The notes under the pieces: generated by a model
Told to the model about the DNA's origin: nothing
Seen by the model: only the letters and a program-made list of their open reading frames with translations
Databases searched by the model: none
Shown here: positions 47,635 through 57,312 of the stretch, one piece after another
Numbering within the stretch: position 1 is the first letter of the stretch
Layout: every line of letters begins with the position of its first letter
Position numbers and translations under genes: made by a program
DNA from: Wallacemonas rigidus
Taxonomy: Eukaryota; Euglenozoa; Kinetoplastea; Trypanosomatida; Trypanosomatidae
Direction of reading: 5' to 3'
Assembly (NCBI GenBank): GCA_030849045.1
Contig: JASAOL010000526.1
Span: 1 to 64,000 of the forward strand
DNA: 64,000 nt

Positions 47635-50400
47635 ATGAGTCGTGCTGGCATGGACTGGACGCCGTTTGGTAGCTCTCCGCTAAGTCCCCAAACACTGGGC
47701 CTCAATGCGGTCCGCCTCGCCACCGATACGGACGAGACGGAAAAGCAAATGACTGCGCAGGTGGAGGCGATGCTGAGCGATATCGGCAGCCTTCTGGGTA
47801 CGAACCGCTACTACCGGCGTGAGTCGGAGCAGGACGCCTCGTATGCCAGCGATGTGCACAGGCCGTCGCTGCCGTCCGCGCCCGATGCGGACACCGCGCG
47901 TGTGTTCGCCCTAACGAATGGTCTGCCCTTTGACGATTCTGACCTGTCAGCGCCACCACCACAGCCACAAGCGCGCGCAGCGTCCGTGCACGATGATGGC
48001 AGCCTCGCACAGGTGCGTGCTCTCTGTCTTCAGCTCGAGCAGGCCCGCGATCTGGTCCGGCGTTTGGATAGTGAGCGGCGCTTTTACCGGCAGCGGGCGC
48101 TGCGCCAACAGAAAGAAATTGACCACATCTCCAAAGAGAAGCTCGCACTGTCGGTGCGCGCATCCGAAGGCCATCGGATGTCGTTGGATACGGAGAACCA
48201 ACTGAACGCCGCGCGTGCCCGCATTCGTGATCAGGGAGCCACACTCGATCGTCAGACGGAGGAGCTGCTTGCTTTACGACGCTTTCTGCGTGCACTGCCG
48301 CCTGCCTACGCGCAGGCGTACGACGCGCAGCAAGAGGATGGCGCAGCGGCGGCGGCACCCCTCATCGACGCGCTGCGTCTGATCCCCGACCGGCGCTTCG
48401 AGGAGGCCTTCCGGGACAAAATGGACGTCATTGGCTTTAAGCGCCGCTGCAGCCACGCCCGCAAGGCATGCGAGGTCGCCAGTGCGCGCTACGAGGCTCT
48501 ATGCATGGCGTGCGAGGACGTCGATGTCGGCAGCACGCGCGCACAGATCGCCACTGCACGAAAGGCGGTGGACGCTGGAGTGGGAGGTGAGGCCCCTGAT
48601 CACGCCCCTCACGCGGAGCACGCGCTCACGTTTGTGCCTGCCCCGTCGAGCTACGCGATGCCTACTGTGTCCGCTCTGTTGCAACAGCGCCGCCGCTCCA
48701 GCGTCTTGGACTTCCCCATCCACGTGCCCTTCAGCCCTGCCACGCCGCAGGACGCTGAGCTGAAGAGCCTCATTTACCGCTCTGACTACGCCGAGCCCTT
48801 GATGGAGGCCCGCGACGGTCTTCTGCGCCTCAGCACGCGTCTTAAGACGACCGAGGAGAACGGACTGCAGAACCTCTACAGCCTTTTCGGCGATGTGGTG
48901 CGCACGCTTTCCTGTGCGGACCGTCCGCCGCAGCTGAAGGCGTTTGAGAAGCAGATGGACGTGGTGCAGCGCGCGCAGCGGGAGTTGCTTTTTCAACTCG
49001 TCGCCTATGTGAACACTGCGACGGCAGACATCACGGCGCTCGAGAAGCGCCTCAAACAGGATGCGGCGTCCTCGTCATCCGGTGCGGCTGGCCGTGGTCT
49101 GCGTCGCGCTTGCCACGATGTCGGCTGCATGGCGACGGACACATCCTTGGATGACTACCGCCTGCATCAGGTCGAGTCCCAGCTACACCAGAAGGAGCTA
49201 CGACTTCTCGAAGAGCGTGGGGCTGCGGAGAAGAAGATAGTCTCACTCAATGCGGAGCTTCAGCAGCAGCAGACACAGACGCTTACCATTCTGGAGGCCC
49301 TTGAGGAGCTAGAGCGATCCGTCGCGGCCTCTACACGCCTCGCCCTTCGACACCACCGCGCAAGCAGCGATGTTATCGATCGCGTCTCGAAGGAGCCGTT
49401 TCGTGCAGCTGTTAGCGCACAGCCTCTGCGCGTGCAGGATCTTAGCGACGCGCGACTGCTCGCGAAGGTGTCCGACTCCGTGGACATGACCGTCGGCTGC
49501 TTGCGGCAGCTGACGGGTCTGACGGCCCCCGAAACGCCGACCAGGACGGATGGTGAGAGTGAAGCGGCTGCGACGGGCCTGGACAACACTGGTAAACAAG
49601 CGAAGAAGAAGAAGAAACTCTCGTTGACATTACGGCATCGCTCGGAGGCGTTGCGCTTACCAAGTGCTGCTCGCACACGGTCACGGTCGAACACACGCAG
49701 CACAAGCTTGGCGGCCAAGGTCTCGTCGCCATCTCGGCGCACCACGCAAGAAGATTTTCTGGCGAGTACGCTGCCGGACTTCTCCGCGCAGATGCGGCGC
49801 CACACACTTCCGGCAGTTCCCACGGCCGCGCTCTCTGGCCGGTCGGCCACCTCCACTAAGACGACGGGACGGCTGACGAACGGCCGTGGCTCTGTTGGGT
49901 GCGTCCCGACGCCCCCGACCATGTCGCTGGCCGCGAAGCCCGAGGGGCAGGCACCGCGTCGCGGCTCCACCAGCACCACACCGGCGCTCGATGATCCGGC
50001 CACGCCTGCGGAGACGCCGTCCAAACTGCCCCAGCCACCACTCACCGCGAGTACGGCGACACCGCCAGGTCCGCTCACCCCTCTCAACGTCAACCAATCC
50101 GACAGTCGCCTCTCCAGCACAGGCACGGCCGCGCCTGCCGTCACGAACACCGCTAATCGCAAGTCGGCCGCGGAAGAAGGTCACGATTGTGTTGGCGACG
50201 GAGGCTGTTCCCCGACCGTAGCGGCGCCTGAGGTCAAGGCACGCGTGCTCACGCCTGAGGAGGGAGAGGCCGAGCCGCGCGCTCGCTCTGCCACATGTGA
50301 GCCTGTTGTCAAGTCACGTGAAGCCTCCCTCGCGCAGGTGTCCATCGTCAACATTGAATTGTTCCGAGGCGAGGCTCCCGTCACGTCAAAGAAGGCGTAG
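47635..50400 (+). CDS. coiled-coil protein with disordered C-terminus
   Basis: An unrecognised 921-residue protein. Two coiled-coil zones are clear: about 122-220 (VRALCLQLEQARDLVRRLDS, ALRQQKEIDHISKEKLALSV, AARARIRDQGATLDRQ) and about 400-590 (LLRLSTRLKTTEENGLQNLY; DYRLHQVESQLHQKELRLLE). The last third (from about 655) is Ser/Thr/Pro/Arg-rich and probably phosphorylated, with KKKKKLSLTLRHRSE near 655-670. This arrangement is common in trypanosomatid cytoskeletal, flagellar-attachment and basal-body proteins. No motor, kinase or membrane segment is present. The first ATG (MSRAGMDWTPFGSS) is used. Confidence 0.8.
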   Translation: MSRAGMDWTPFGSSPLSPQTLGLNAVRLATDTDETEKQMTAQVEAMLSDIGSLLGTNRYYRRESEQDASYASDVHRPSLPSAPDADTARVFALTNGLPFDDSDLSAPPPQPQARAASVHDDGSLAQVRALCLQLEQARDLVRRLDSERRFYRQRALRQQKEIDHISKEKLALSVRASEGHRMSLDTENQLNAARARIRDQGATLDRQTEELLALRRFLRALPPAYAQAYDAQQEDGAAAAAPLIDALRLIPDRRFEEAFRDKMDVIGFKRRCSHARKACEVASARYEALCMACEDVDVGSTRAQIATARKAVDAGVGGEAPDHAPHAEHALTFVPAPSSYAMPTVSALLQQRRRSSVLDFPIHVPFSPATPQDAELKSLIYRSDYAEPLMEARDGLLRLSTRLKTTEENGLQNLYSLFGDVVRTLSCADRPPQLKAFEKQMDVVQRAQRELLFQLVAYVNTATADITALEKRLKQDAASSSSGAAGRGLRRACHDVGCMATDTSLDDYRLHQVESQLHQKELRLLEERGAAEKKIVSLNAELQQQQTQTLTILEALEELERSVAASTRLALRHHRASSDVIDRVSKEPFRAAVSAQPLRVQDLSDARLLAKVSDSVDMTVGCLRQLTGLTAPETPTRTDGESEAAATGLDNTGKQAKKKKKLSLTLRHRSEALRLPSAARTRSRSNTRSTSLAAKVSSPSRRTTQEDFLASTLPDFSAQMRRHTLPAVPTAALSGRSATSTKTTGRLTNGRGSVGCVPTPPTMSLAAKPEGQAPRRGSTSTTPALDDPATPAETPSKLPQPPLTASTATPPGPLTPLNVNQSDSRLSSTGTAAPAVTNTANRKSAAEEGHDCVGDGGCSPTVAAPEVKARVLTPEEGEAEPRARSATCEPVVKSREASLAQVSIVNIELFRGEAPVTSKKA

Positions 50401-51581
50401 AGCGACATGTAACAAGAGTGAACACAAAAAAGAAAAAAAAACCGAAACGAAACAAACCGATTTGTGAGTCACTCAGAGCGGGAAACAAAAAAAAAAATGG
50501 CAAGAGGATAGGACTGGATTTGACAGTCACTAGAACGCTTTGCCTTTTCCGAAGCGAAAAAGTAAATGCACCTTTCGGCTGCACGATGAACGACGCTGCC
50601 TTACCTGAACTCTTCTTTGTTTTTCTTCGTTTTCTTTGCTTTGTTTGTATACCCTCATCTCCTCACCTCAGCCCATATACTACTAGATTTGACGCGAATC
50701 CCAGACGATGAACTGGTCTTCATCTTGTTTTTTCTTTTGCTTTGTACAGCGGGGCACTTCTCCTCCCCCCCTCACAGCTCACTTCTTGCTGTTTTTCTCT
50801 TCACTTCTCCTGCGTTCGGGGGCGAGGTGCGGTGCTGACCAAAGCTTACTTCCTCGCTGTCTCTTCCCCGCTCCGCTGAGCTGTTTCGTGGCGTGTACTG
50901 TACTAGATGGCGGTCCTAGCGAGTCTGCGGAGAGGCGTGACGCGAGGACTGACGTGGCGCTGAACTTTTTTCTGTGTCTTTTTTTTCTCTCGTCCATACA
51001 ATACTCCAACGAACGACAAGAATGACGCTTTAAACAGCCACTGAGAAGAGAGTAACTCAATCTGGATCAATCGTGTGAGAGGCCATGTCGCTATGGGAAA
51101 GCAGCTCAGCGTCGACGTGTACACAGACGCGCAGCGCTGAGTACGTACCGGCCCTGGTGGACATCCATGCGAAAAAGCCACAACATACCCGCACGGAAGA
51201 TGCGTGTCCAGCAAAAACAACAAGAGAACACAACAACAACAAACAATTAGAAAAAAAAAAAAAACAGGGTCAGCTGCTCTACCGAGTGTGACAATCGATG
51301 TGCACGTGGTCCTGCTCTCACTGAATACTTTTTTCTCTTTCTCTCTGTTTCTCACATCACTCGTCTCCTCATTCGTCTCTGGAATACGTCACAAACGAGT
51401 CGTGAGCAGGTGACCTGTGTATCTTGATTTCGACGCAATACCCTTCGCCCCTTCTCCCCCTTTCTTGTGACTCGGCGCGATCTCAGCTGCACAAAAAAAA
51501 AAAATAAATAAATTCGAAGAGCGAATCACGTGCGCACGTGTCTACAGCTAACTCTCAACTAGACAAACTCACATTTCAACA
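50401..51581. other. 1.2-kb intergenic region
   Basis: A-rich just after the stop (A9-A10 blocks at 50426-50500), then T/C-rich. A15 at 51250-51264. The acceptor for the prefoldin gene is at 51486. No gene. Confidence 0.6.
51441..51486 (+). promoter_or_regulatory. candidate spliced-leader acceptor for prefoldin 1
   Basis: The tract CCCTTCGCCCCTTCTCCCCC followed by TTTCTT ends at TCTCAG (51481-51486), giving a 95-nt 5' UTR with A/T-rich sequence. Confidence 0.5.
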
Positions 51582-52037
51582 ATGTCCGCTTCTATCTCCG
51601 CTGCCGATCAGGCGGAGCTGATGGAGAAGGAGAAGTCGATCATGGAGCACCAGCAGCACCTGGAGCAGCTGCGCACAATGGTGAAGACCATGGCCACCCG
51701 CCAAGTGACACTGAAGCGTCAGGGTCGTCGCTCGCAGATCACTGTGTCGGAGCTGGCCACGCTGAAGCCCGAGCACACAGTCTACACAGGAGTCGGCCGT
51801 GCCTTCTTCAAAACACCTGTGAACGCACTGATTGAGTCCAACAACGAGACCCTGGAGCGCGCGGAGGCGGAGGAGAGCCGCTTGGCTGGTGAGAAGCAGC
51901 GCGCTGCGGAAATGGTTGTGCGCGAGGAAAAGGAGCTGCAGAAGTCCGTCGAGGAGTACAAGTGCATCATTCAAATGATCGCCGCTGCACAGAACCGCCA
52001 GCAGCAACAACAGCAGCAACAACAAGCACAGAAATAA
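51582..52037 (+). CDS. PFDN1: prefoldin subunit 1 (beta-type)
   Basis: A 151-residue two-helix prefoldin of the beta class, one of the six arms of the co-chaperone that delivers unfolded actin and tubulin to the CCT chaperonin. An N-terminal helix (10-50), a hairpin with TVYTGVGRAFFKTPVNALIE (66-85; family line xxYxxVGRxF) and a C-terminal helix (88-137) are seen. It ends in a glutamine run (140-148), unusual for this subunit and likely unstable at the CAG/CAA repeat level. Length without the tail is typical (about 120-130). Confidence 0.9.
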   Translation: MSASISAADQAELMEKEKSIMEHQQHLEQLRTMVKTMATRQVTLKRQGRRSQITVSELATLKPEHTVYTGVGRAFFKTPVNALIESNNETLERAEAEESRLAGEKQRAAEMVVREEKELQKSVEEYKCIIQMIAAAQNRQQQQQQQQQAQK

Positions 52038-52897
52038 ACACCACTTCTCCTCGGCTGCGTTGCTGTGTTGTGTGTGTGTTTGTTCGGTCGTTCGAGGGAA
52101 ACATTTTTTGTTGTTGTTGTGTTTCCCCTCTTTTGTCTTAAGTTGTGAGAATAGTTAGAAACAGGGAGAGCGAGGGACAGTGAGATGCTCGTGCGCGCAC
52201 ACACACATACACACACTCATTTTGGTAGGCTCTGTGCGTCTTCTCTGGCAGTGTGTATCGCGTGCTTATTCTCCCTCGTCCTTCCCCCCTCTGCTGCCGG
52301 CGATGAAAGGTTGTGTGACTTTTTTTTAAAATGGATGACGTGATTCGATGTCTTAAAGAAGAAGAATAGAGGCCCAGACTTCCCATTCTCCTCTCACGTC
52401 TCCACCATCTCAATGTACGCACAGACTCGGCTTTCGCCGCGACAGACGCCGTGGAGAGAAGGCTCGATGACATCCATACAGCGGAACCAGTCACAACACC
52501 GGCACACGAGGCTCCGTGCTGACGTGTACGTCGTGTCAGGTTCCCGTAGCTCACACCATTGCTGGGACGCCCTGCTGCCTGTGGGCTCTTCGCACCACTT
52601 GAGCTGATATCACGCGCTTGCCGAGCGAACGTGACGTGCTGCACCAGACACACACTCAAGAAGAGGTGGTGTCGCATTATGACCTGTCGTTTGACATGTT
52701 TTCTTCCGCATCTCCACACCTTCCCACCTGTCCACCTCTCTCTTTGTCCTTTAATATTTTTATTCGTTCTACTGCACCTCTGCGCGGAACTGAAAAAGAA
52801 CAGAGCAAAGAGAAGAAGAAAAGAAGGAGAGCTCTCTCTTTCTGTCTTTGACACGCCGACGCACCTCAGGTGGCGATTATAGGGCACATCGCGCCTC
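52038..52897. other. intergenic
   Basis: An 860-nt spacer with GTT repeats near 52107-52122, a CA run at 52196-52215 and a pyrimidine-rich zone before an AG at 52868-52869, just ahead of the Mtg3 start. No gene. Confidence 0.55.
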
Positions 52898-55800
52898 ATG
52901 TGGAGACGTACACTCGCCGCACTCAAGAAGAAGCCTGTCCCTCTTCAGTATGGCCGCAAGGATTTCTTCAAGAAGGTTCGCAACCCACGTGCCAGCAAGC
53001 CGTGGAGAGATCGTCACGTGACGACAGGTGGGCGGCTGGAGATCACATCGAACACAGATGTGCTGACCGAGGATGGCGACACCGCTATGGGCTCGTTGAC
53101 GGGCGGTACTGTACTCGGCATGCGCACACCACACCTGGGCCCCCAAGCAGCCCGACAGGCGCTCCTGGCCATGGCTCCCCCGCGGGACGATCATCCTTTC
53201 AGCCCCCACCCGCCTCACGTCTCGTCTTCTGCGCCTTCCGCAGCGGCACTGGCATCGCTCAGCCACTCACGGGCGCCGGATGCGGTAACAACGCCGTCTC
53301 TCTCCGCGACTGGTGCCTATGGCGCCGACGCGGGCGCGGTGCGGCCGATCCTGACGTCCTCGTCGGCCACGCGGATGAACAACGCTGCGGACAACCTCTC
53401 CGCACCGTACCCCACCTCTGCACCCAGCACCACGCCCGGTGGTGTGACGATACCGTTCGGTAAGGCGCTGGACCTGCGGGTCGAGGCGATCGACACGTAC
53501 GAGGCAGAGGCAGGCGGAGGCGCGTCTGGGCCCGCGCCAGTCCCCGTCTCTTCAGGACCGGCTGGTGGTGTGCCCATTCATCTGCAGCACCTCAAGGCAC
53601 GCACGCGGAAGGAGGTGGCAGACTCGATTTTACTGCCGCGCCATATCAACAAGCTCTTCCACAAGATCATGGGCTGGTCCCAGGAGCTGGTGGAGCTAGA
53701 GACGGAAGGCGATGGCCCCAGCACCGCACCTTCTGACGACACCCCGAAGGTGCTGCGCCAGAAGATGGCCAACCTGACAGAGAAGATGAAGTACGGTGTG
53801 CTGCTGGACGCGTACGAGAAGGATCAATTTGCGGTGGCGCACCAGCTCGAGCTCGCTGGTGCGCGTTTCGAGCGAAAGTTCCTTGAGTGGGAAGGCGTAC
53901 ACGTGCTCGATCAGGATGCGGCGGCGGAAATGTCCAGCACCCTGGAGAACAAGGCGGCCATTGTGATGGACGCGCCCAACAGCCAAGCCATACCCGTTGT
54001 TGGCCGAGACTGCTGCCCTGGGTGTGGAGCACTGCTCCAGAGGACCTCGGCGGATGACTTCGGCTACGTCAAGGATGGTGAAATCGAGCGCTACGTACTA
54101 GAGCGTGAGCGCACGGTCCAAACCCGTCACGAATACGCAGCGCGCATGGCCGAGCTCCACGCCCACTGGGAAAAGCACGGCCGCCAAGTCGGGGAAGAGT
54201 GGCTCGATTTTATGACACAGGACGAGTTCGACGCCTTCTACCGCGACCGCCAGACGCCCTTCACCTGTCACCGATGCCACGCATTGGAAAATCTCGGCGT
54301 CGTCGGGCGGCGCAAGGTCATGTCCGCACCTGACTTCACGGAGCAGCTGCGCGCACTCAAGGAAAAAACCTGTGTGGTCGTGCTCGTCGTGGACATTACG
54401 GACTTTCCCGGATCCATGGTGTATGATCTACCGGGGCTGATCAGCATGAACAACAAGGTGATCATCGCAGTCAACAAGATGGACTGCGTGCGTAATCGTT
54501 CGTTTCAGTACTCGGGCAAAGACAAGGCGGTCGCCTCGGCGCTGGTGCCTGAGCGTTACGTGCGCCGCTGGGTTGAGGACATTGCCACACAGTTTGGCCT
54601 CCCAGCTCATCAGATCGCGCGGGTGGTGCCGGTCTCGGCGAAGCGCGGATGGAACATGGACAAACTCCTCGCCGCGATTGAGGAAACCTCGAACTTGAAT
54701 CTGCGCCGGCCGACGAAGCCGCTGCCCACGTACTTGGTGGGTGTCGCGAACACGGGTAAGTCCTCGCTCATCAACGCTCTCGCACACTACCTGTACGTTC
54801 CCCAGCCTCCGCACCCGCAGAGCAAGAAGGTCTACTACACGCGCCCGGATGCAAAGACGGGTACAGAGGCTGTCTTTTGGCGCTGGTACACGCCGCCGAA
54901 CGTGAACCAGGCCGAGATGCTCGACGTGCGTTCGCGACATGATAAGAAAGCGTCTAAGCTGGTGACTGTCTCGTCCTTACCTGGGACGACCGTTTCGACC
55001 AACGCGGTGCGCCTCTCGCTCTCTGCACGCGGCCCGCCCCAGACGCAGCCGGAGGCGAGCACATTCCTGTACGATACGCCGGGCCTCCTCCCGCATTGGC
55101 ACCACAGCTCGCCGCTTACGCTACTGCAGATGCGACGCACGCTCATCCGTAAGTTCCGCAACCCGCAGTGCTTTCTCCTTCTCCCTGGCCACACCGTCTT
55201 CCTTGGCGGCTTGGCGGCGATCGACATTGTCAAGGGACCTAGCCGGGGTCTTCTTTTTATGCTCTACACCTCGCAGAAGATACGCAACGCCATTGTGCGC
55301 ACAGACCGTGCGGATTCTTTTTGGAGTGATCAGGTCGGCAAAGCACTGGATCCGCCAGGCTCGATGGAGCAGCTCACAGCGGACGGCGGCGCCGCAGCCC
55401 TGACGGAGCGCAAGACGTACCTGTTCGAATGCTACGGGAAGCATCGTCGCAGACCCAAGGCGGATATCTACGTGTGCGGCCTCGGCTGGGCGTCCTTCTG
55501 CGTCAGCGAGAGCGCCGATGTGGTGTTGCGTGTGCGCACGCTGCCAGGTGTCATTCACGGGATTCGCGAACCGCTCCGCTACAAGGATCTGCAACCTTTC
55601 CGCTTCTGGCCCAAACTCCGCCGTCGCTTTACCTCGAAAGGCATCGAAGACGCCGAGAGCGGGGATGGCGACGTCGACTCCATCCACACCATTGTTCGCC
55701 TGACCGCAGGTGCCAACAGCACACTCAGTTCCCCAGCGGACCGTGGAGAGGACGTCACCGCAACGCCCGCAGGATCGGCACCGCGGGCTGAGGCTCCGGA

Positions 55801-55912
55801 GGCGCCTGTTGTCAGGGTGATTGAGAAGGTAGAGCATCCGACCTATCAGTCGACATCGACCGCTCCACTGGACGATTTGGTCCGTGAGTTGCAGTCTGCT
55901 GGGCAACTGTGA
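52898..55912 (+). CDS. MTG3: mitochondrial circularly permuted GTPase (YqeH/NOA1/Mtg3 family)
   Basis: A 1004-residue GTPase with permuted motif order: G4 NKMD (526-529), then G1 GVANTGKS (615-622), then G3 DTPG (726-729), the hallmark of YqeH/NOA1. A zinc motif precedes it, CPGCG (373-377) plus CHRC (457-460), as in YqeH, where a CxxCG...CxRC knuckle precedes the G domain. The N-terminus MWRRTLAALKKKPVPLQYGR is a presequence. YqeH and its relatives act in small-subunit ribosome assembly; in kinetoplastids the Mtg3-type protein is known from mitoribosome intermediates. Residues 60-370 are family-unlike (Pro/Ala/Ser-rich then helical), and the 900-1004 tail is disordered. It is nearly three times the length of bacterial YqeH. 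Confidence 0.9.
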   Translation: MWRRTLAALKKKPVPLQYGRKDFFKKVRNPRASKPWRDRHVTTGGRLEITSNTDVLTEDGDTAMGSLTGGTVLGMRTPHLGPQAARQALLAMAPPRDDHPFSPHPPHVSSSAPSAAALASLSHSRAPDAVTTPSLSATGAYGADAGAVRPILTSSSATRMNNAADNLSAPYPTSAPSTTPGGVTIPFGKALDLRVEAIDTYEAEAGGGASGPAPVPVSSGPAGGVPIHLQHLKARTRKEVADSILLPRHINKLFHKIMGWSQELVELETEGDGPSTAPSDDTPKVLRQKMANLTEKMKYGVLLDAYEKDQFAVAHQLELAGARFERKFLEWEGVHVLDQDAAAEMSSTLENKAAIVMDAPNSQAIPVVGRDCCPGCGALLQRTSADDFGYVKDGEIERYVLERERTVQTRHEYAARMAELHAHWEKHGRQVGEEWLDFMTQDEFDAFYRDRQTPFTCHRCHALENLGVVGRRKVMSAPDFTEQLRALKEKTCVVVLVVDITDFPGSMVYDLPGLISMNNKVIIAVNKMDCVRNRSFQYSGKDKAVASALVPERYVRRWVEDIATQFGLPAHQIARVVPVSAKRGWNMDKLLAAIEETSNLNLRRPTKPLPTYLVGVANTGKSSLINALAHYLYVPQPPHPQSKKVYYTRPDAKTGTEAVFWRWYTPPNVNQAEMLDVRSRHDKKASKLVTVSSLPGTTVSTNAVRLSLSARGPPQTQPEASTFLYDTPGLLPHWHHSSPLTLLQMRRTLIRKFRNPQCFLLLPGHTVFLGGLAAIDIVKGPSRGLLFMLYTSQKIRNAIVRTDRADSFWSDQVGKALDPPGSMEQLTADGGAAALTERKTYLFECYGKHRRRPKADIYVCGLGWASFCVSESADVVLRVRTLPGVIHGIREPLRYKDLQPFRFWPKLRRRFTSKGIEDAESGDGDVDSIHTIVRLTAGANSTLSSPADRGEDVTATPAGSAPRAEAPEAPVVRVIEKVEHPTYQSTSTAPLDDLVRELQSAGQL

Positions 55913-56664
55913 TATGTGGCATTCCATTTTTTTTTTTTGTCGTTGTCGTCTCTCCTGTGGCGTGCTTTTCATCACATACTTCTTTACTTTTCTCATCTCT
56001 TCATCGAGAAAAATAAAATAAAATGGTGCGTATCTCTCCAGGCGCCGCTTGAAAGCAAAACCAAATAATACGTGCATTCTCTCAACTCTCTCTCTCTCTA
56101 CCTCTCTCTCTCCCACATACACGCACGCCATGTGCTTTGCTGAACCACAACTCGAAACAACAAGGAGCAGAGCTGCGAAATACCTGTTTAGTGTTGTCTC
56201 GCGTGGCGCCCACACGAGACGCGCGCTCTTCTTGTGTGCACCCAGCGCATCCCGCGCGCTGTCTAACACTTCACATCTTCCTCCGATGCGACTGGACGAT
56301 CCTCCAATCCTAGAGTGGCGTTTCCCATCGGTCGGCGTCGGCGCTGGAGAGCGTCCTCCCAGTCACATTGAACGGCTCAGCCTTGATGTTTTGACTCAAC
56401 ACATCCTCTCACACACCATTCTCCTCCACCCCTTCTGTCATCCTTTGACATCTGTGGACACCGTCCTTGCTTTCTCTCTCTCCCTCCAGCTTCCTTAAGA
56501 GAACTTACCTTTCAGCTCCACCAAAAAGCAACAACTTTAACTCATACGCGCCTTTGGTCGTACACCCAAGTTCGCATTTCAAAAGAGCCCCTAATCAAAA
56601 CCTCCCCACTTTTTGTAGTGTACCAAGCACCCACCCACCCGTGAATCCCCCACTCTCATCCATC
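55913..56664. other. intergenic before amastin copy 1
   Basis: A 752-nt spacer with T11 near 55929-55939, a CT run near 56084-56110, the acceptor at 56489 and the start of the duplicated amastin unit at 56569. Confidence 0.6.
56465..56489 (+). promoter_or_regulatory. candidate spliced-leader acceptor for amastin copy 1
   Basis: CCTTGCTTTCTCTCTCTCCC followed by TCCAG, AG at 56488-56489. This lies outside the duplicated unit, so copy 2 must use a different acceptor. Confidence 0.5.
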
Positions 56665-57312
56665 ATGGCCTTCGAGTCTCTCCGCGGAAAGATGGACGTT
56701 GCGCTCTACGCGCTGTGCAGCTGCATTGTGTTCATCTTCCTGATCACCTCTACCCCTATCTCCCAGTTCAAGGGCAAGGGCATCATCGATGGCGGCGCGC
56801 GGAAGGTTACGTGCGTGACTGTGTGGGGCATGAAGCGCGATTGCGGTGAGAACGACTACGATGTGCGCCCCAGCGACCTGTGCGGCCGCCCCAAGCAGCT
56901 GTTCCAGGCGTCCGAGGCGTTCTACATCATCTCTGTTATGGTGTCTCTCCTGTCGACGATCATGTGCGGTATGTACTTCATCGGCATCAAGATCAAGGCT
57001 CTGCTGGTTGTGATTGCCGCGCTCAACATTGCCTTCTCCCTGATTCCGTGGGCGCTCATGACTGCTGTCTGGTACAACAGCTACTGCCAGCCCGACGATG
57101 CGGCGCAGAACGCGGCGTTCCTGGCGAACGGCACCGGCTACGTCGAGCGCGTTCCCGTCGGCAGCAACCTGCGCAGCGGCTTCAAGACGAGCGCTGGTTA
57201 CGGCCTCACCGTGGCTGCGTGGTGCATTCAGATTGTGGGCTTCGTCCTCCTCCTCGCCGTGACCATGTAGAGAACCTGAAATAGAAGTCGCCACTGTCTC
57301 CCACCGAAGATA
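56569..57312 (+). repeat. duplicated amastin unit, copy 1 (744 bp)
   Basis: It is the same length as 59371-60114. It covers 96 nt of 5' flank (3 differences), an identical 606-nt coding region and 42 nt of 3' flank (4 differences). Outside this unit the sequences differ. Confidence 0.95.
56665..57270 (+). CDS. amastin, copy 1
   Basis: A 201-residue four-helix surface glycoprotein. TM1 is at about 11-32 and ends in TPISQFKGK. The amastin signature C-x-T-x-W-G-x-K-x-x-C is CVTVWGMKRDC at 50-60, with Val where the consensus has Leu/Phe. A second Cys/Trp-bearing extracellular loop lies before TM2 (about 85-107), TM3 about 108-137 and TM4 about 176-199, with WYNSYCQ at 138-144. Amastins are trypanosomatid-specific, abundant in the intracellular or host stage of Leishmania and regulated mainly through 3' UTRs. 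Short length without a long C-terminal tail fits an alpha/beta-type rather than delta amastin. Identical in protein and DNA to copy 2. Confidence 0.95.
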   Translation: MAFESLRGKMDVALYALCSCIVFIFLITSTPISQFKGKGIIDGGARKVTCVTVWGMKRDCGENDYDVRPSDLCGRPKQLFQASEAFYIISVMVSLLSTIMCGMYFIGIKIKALLVVIAALNIAFSLIPWALMTAVWYNSYCQPDDAAQNAAFLANGTGYVERVPVGSNLRSGFKTSAGYGLTVAAWCIQIVGFVLLLAVTM

